Of a stretch of DNA of 7,022 nt, positions 5,372 to 7,022 are shown piece by piece; within the stretch, counting starts at the first letter, position 1; each line of letters opens with the position of its first letter. The notes beneath the pieces are model-generated. The model saw only the letters and a program-made list of their open reading frames with translations. It was not told the DNA's origin and made no database searches. The DNA lies in the NCBI GenBank assembly GCA_035258565.1, contig DATFXF010000147.1, positions 1 through 7,022 on the forward strand, written 5' to 3'. The translations under genes and the position numbers were made by a program. The DNA is from DATFXF01 sp035258565 (GTDB lineage: Bacteria > Acidobacteriota > Terriglobia > Acidiferrales > UBA7541).

Positions 5372-6187
5372 GTGGCCGAGACTCCTCCTCCTGCCTTCGG
5401 GCGGCATCTCGGATTGTTGCTCGCTTACTTCACGCAGTACGTCAAGGTCCGCCTGAGCTACCGCGCCGATTTTCTGATCGGCCTCGCCACCAGCCTAGCA
5501 GCGACCTTCTTCGCCCTGGGATTTGTGGTCGTGCTGTTCCAGAGGATTCCCCGCCTGGCGGACTGGCGCTTTGAAGAGCTGCTGTTCCTTTTCGGCTTCT
5601 CGCTCATCCCCTTCGGCCTGTTCAACGTGCTCAGTATGAACCTCTACGAGTTTGGCAACACCTACATCATGGAGGGCAAATTTGATCGCGTGCTCCTGCG
5701 GCCGGTCAATTCCCTGTTTCAGGTGCTGTTTGAAAACTTCCGCATTGAATCTTTCCACGAAGTGCTTACCGGACTCGTCGTCGTCGCCTGGGCCTCACGA
5801 CGGCTGGGAATTCCCTGGCATCTGCTCGAGGTCGGCCTGTTGCTCTTCTTCGGCCTGTGCGGCGGTGTGATTTACCTCGCCGTGTTCCTGCTGCTCACCA
5901 CCGTGACCTTCTGGTTTGAGGACCGCATCGGCATTCACCCGCCGGTGTGGAACATGATCGCCTTCGGTCGCTATCCGCTTTCCATCTACAGCGGCTTCAT
6001 CCAGTTCTTCCTGAGCTGGATTATTCCGTTCGGTTTCGCGTCGTTTTATCCGAGCGTGCGCCTGCTCAACCGTGCCGAGTTCCGCGCCTATGCCCCGCTC
6101 GTGCCCGTGGTTGCCGCGGTGTTCGCGGGGATGGCTGCATTCTCCTGGAAACAGGGAGTCCGCCACTACTCCTCGACCGGCTCGTGA
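5372..6187 (+). CDS. ABC exporter permease, COG3694-like (ABC-2 family)
   Basis: A 271-residue membrane protein starting at GTG 5372, one base after the preceding stop. The GTG is chosen because GGAGG (5362-5366) stands 5 nt before it. The open frame reaches back to an ATG at 5270, but those residues overlap the previous gene and look like shadow translation. From the GTG the length fits the family (about 260-270). There are about six hydrophobic segments, near 34-56, 68-88, 130-142, 150-178, 203-226 and 238-258. The loop EGKFDRVLLRPVN (101-113) matches the EGKIAMELIKP loop of its partner, showing that the two are related and likely form a heterodimer. The stretch GRYPLSIYSGFI (199-210), followed by FFLSWIIPFGFASFYPS (212-228), is typical of this group. 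Tight spacing indicates coupled translation with the previous permease gene. Confidence 0.88.
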   Translation: MAETPPPAFGRHLGLLLAYFTQYVKVRLSYRADFLIGLATSLAATFFALGFVVVLFQRIPRLADWRFEELLFLFGFSLIPFGLFNVLSMNLYEFGNTYIMEGKFDRVLLRPVNSLFQVLFENFRIESFHEVLTGLVVVAWASRRLGIPWHLLEVGLLLFFGLCGGVIYLAVFLLLTTVTFWFEDRIGIHPPVWNMIAFGRYPLSIYSGFIQFFLSWIIPFGFASFYPSVRLLNRAEFRAYAPLVPVVAAVFAGMAAFSWKQGVRHYSSTGS

Positions 6188-6240
6188 GGGCACTCCGCTC
6201 CGGAAACAAACAAGCCGCTGGCCACGTACATTCCAAAGGG

Positions 6241-6592
6241 ATGGGCATCGAACGCAGGATCGAGGCCTCTCTGGGAGCATTCCTGCTGGTGCCCCCTGTG
6301 TCCGCCGGCGCGGGTTACTTGCCGAGCGGGGCGTGCTCCACCCCACGCGCCGCCCGCTGACCCAGGAATTGATCGCGGAGGCTGATCGAATACTGGCCGG
6401 CGTTGGCACCACGCGCGAGGACTTCGACGTCGCGCACAAGACGGCGTCCTGCTCTGCGGCTGGAAGGTCCGGCCGGTGGGGCCCAATGGCGTTTGGGTGC
6501 TGCTCTACCACAGCGTCTCCGACAACCGCATGCGGCGAAAAAATGAAGCGCTGCGGTTCCGCCATGCCATCCGAGAGCGATTCGGTATTTGA
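6241..6592 (+). pseudogene. Decayed alpha/beta-hydrolase-like gene
   Basis: A readable protein emerges only if two frameshifts are allowed. Frame 1 from ATG 6241 gives MGIERRIEASLGAFLL and a hydrophobic anchor ending in SAGAGYL. Near 6312-6320 it passes to the next frame, giving LLAERGVLHPTRRPLTQEL and then IAEADRILAGVGTTREDFDV. Near 6438-6440 it passes again, giving DGVLLCGWKVRPVGPNG and then VWVLLYHSVSDNRM, ending at TGA 6590-6592. Each step fits a single-base deletion (the second like AAG-GAC becoming AAGAC). The N-terminal anchor, HPTRRPLT, the DGV-L-GWK-RP strand and the W-LLYH-VSDNR segment resemble membrane-anchored alpha/beta hydrolases (COG1073 style). The nucleophile elbow and the rest of the ~300-residue fold are missing; after DNRM the sequence is unrelated to what I expect. 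The start is uncertain, since AAAGGG abuts the ATG. Probably non-functional, unless the shifts are sequencing errors. Confidence 0.6.
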
Positions 6593-6698
6593 ATCCCACC
6601 CCTCAAGAGACAGCCCACAAGAAGCGGAAGTCGGAGGTTTTCAAAATAAGGCCTCTCGGCTAGGTGGGCAGATGCAAACTCAGGAAAAAGCGATGGCC

Positions 6699-6717
6699 CG
6701 CTCTGATAGGAAGAGCG
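6699..6717 (-). terminator. Small hairpin followed by T-run on the minus strand
   Basis: CGCTCT and AGAGCG form a 6-bp stem with a 7-nt loop. On the minus strand a TTTTT run (6685-6689) follows about 9 nt later. This is too far for a perfect intrinsic terminator, but it lies downstream of the glycine-zipper gene and may help to end its transcript together with the larger hairpin at 6729-6759. Confidence 0.3.
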
Positions 6718-6728
6718 AGAGAGAAGTA

Positions 6729-6759
6729 GGGCCCGGCCAGGGAGTACTTCGCCGGGCCC
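6729..6759 (-). terminator. GC-rich hairpin downstream of the glycine-zipper gene
   Basis: GGGCCCGGC (6729-6737) pairs perfectly with GCCGGGCCC (6751-6759), a 9-bp all-GC stem with a 13-nt loop. On the minus strand it begins 22 nt after the stop of the glycine-zipper gene, where a terminator is expected. The following TACTTCTCTCTC is pyrimidine-rich but not a T-run, as is common in GC-rich genomes. Since it is symmetrical it could also stop rightward transcription from the operon and the pseudogene. Confidence 0.5.
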
Positions 6760-6781
6760 AGCTGCTAAGGATGATCCAAAG

Positions 6782-7021
6782 CTAGCTCTTTACCTCGATG
6801 GTCACAGGCCGCTCGAGCCGGAAACTGAGAGGTGTCTCTGCAGGGATAGAGATGTCCTTCTTACCCGTGATTGCGGCGCCCGCGGTGCCCGCACCCGCGC
6901 CGACGGCGCTGCCGATCAGAGCGCCCTTCCCGCCACCCGCGAGCGCACCGATGAGGGCACCGGCGCCAGCACCGCCACCGATGAACTCAATGTTGCGCTT
7001 CTTGTGGCTGGGGCCCCTACG
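6782..7021 (-). CDS. Glycine-zipper (YMGG-like) protein, C-terminal part (5' end outside window)
   Basis: The minus strand is open from the window edge to a TAG at 6782-6784, giving the last 79 residues. A basic stretch SHKKRN is followed by a long Gly/Ala zipper (residues 15-53 of the fragment) with many G-x3-G spacings: GGGAGAGALIGALAGG, then GKGALIGSAVGAGAGTAGAAITG. After it comes KKDISIPAETPLSFRLERPVTI and the end VKS. Glycine zippers pack helices closely in membranes or oligomers; YMGG-like and 2TM glycine-zipper proteins are usually small envelope proteins. The tail with IPAETPLSFRLERPVTI is, from memory, typical of acidobacterial members, where it forms a beta-strand end. Function is unknown. 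Start and any signal peptide lie outside the window. Confidence 0.75.
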   Translation of the reverse strand, partial: RRGPSHKKRNIEFIGGGAGAGALIGALAGGGKGALIGSAVGAGAGTAGAAITGKKDISIPAETPLSFRLERPVTIEVKS

Positions 7022-7022
7022 G

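Noticed and set aside
6072..6785. Plus-strand open frame of 237 codons spanning the end of the last permease, the pseudogene and beyond
   Set aside because: Only its middle part is protein-like, and that belongs to the decayed hydrolase; the rest is shadow or non-coding sequence.

Overview
The window looks like a piece of a GC-rich bacterial chromosome. The protein flavour suggests an acidobacterium or a close relative: a NatA/NatB-type exporter, a three-gene COG4586/COG4587/COG3694-type exporter, a YjbQ-family protein, a secreted protein carrying a PPDTHGAVGP motif, and a YMGG-like glycine-zipper protein. That assignment is an inference from protein style only. I see no rRNA, tRNA, CRISPR array or insertion sequence.

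Layout. At the left edge a minus-strand gene (1-411, its 3' part outside the window) encodes the start of a secreted protein with a clear signal peptide and a very strong ribosome binding site. Next comes about 600 bases of non-coding, less GC-rich DNA (412-1015). On the minus strand it holds a good sigma-54 (-24/-12) promoter candidate. It also holds an operator-like dyad about 134 bases upstream of the predicted start, a degenerate direct repeat, a sigma-70-like promoter candidate, and a long inverted repeat nearer the plus-strand genes.

From 1016 to 6187 six plus-strand genes follow closely: yjbQ, a NatA-type ATPase, a NatB-type permease, then a second exporter made of one ATPase and two permeases. 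Gaps are 28 nt, a 4-nt ATGA overlap, 35 nt, 27 nt and 1 nt. The first two ABC genes would form one exporter (ATPase dimer plus polytopic permease). The last three would form a separate exporter whose membrane part is a heterodimer of the two permeases; relatives of this group have been linked to export of toxic compounds such as viologens. The second exporter may have its own promoter, because an extended -10 element lies 9 nt before its ATG and would give a nearly leaderless mRNA.

Downstream lies a broken alpha/beta-hydrolase-like gene (about 6241-6592) with two apparent single-base deletions and a lost C-terminal part. After it comes a hairpin-rich stretch that probably ends minus-strand transcription. 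At the right edge is the 3' part of a minus-strand glycine-zipper protein gene (6782-7021).

No wholly new system is evident. The most worthwhile signals are the sigma-54 promoter/dyad arrangement, a 5-codon mini-ORF that takes the optimal ribosome binding site in front of the NatA gene, the possibly leaderless ATPase gene, and the decayed hydrolase.
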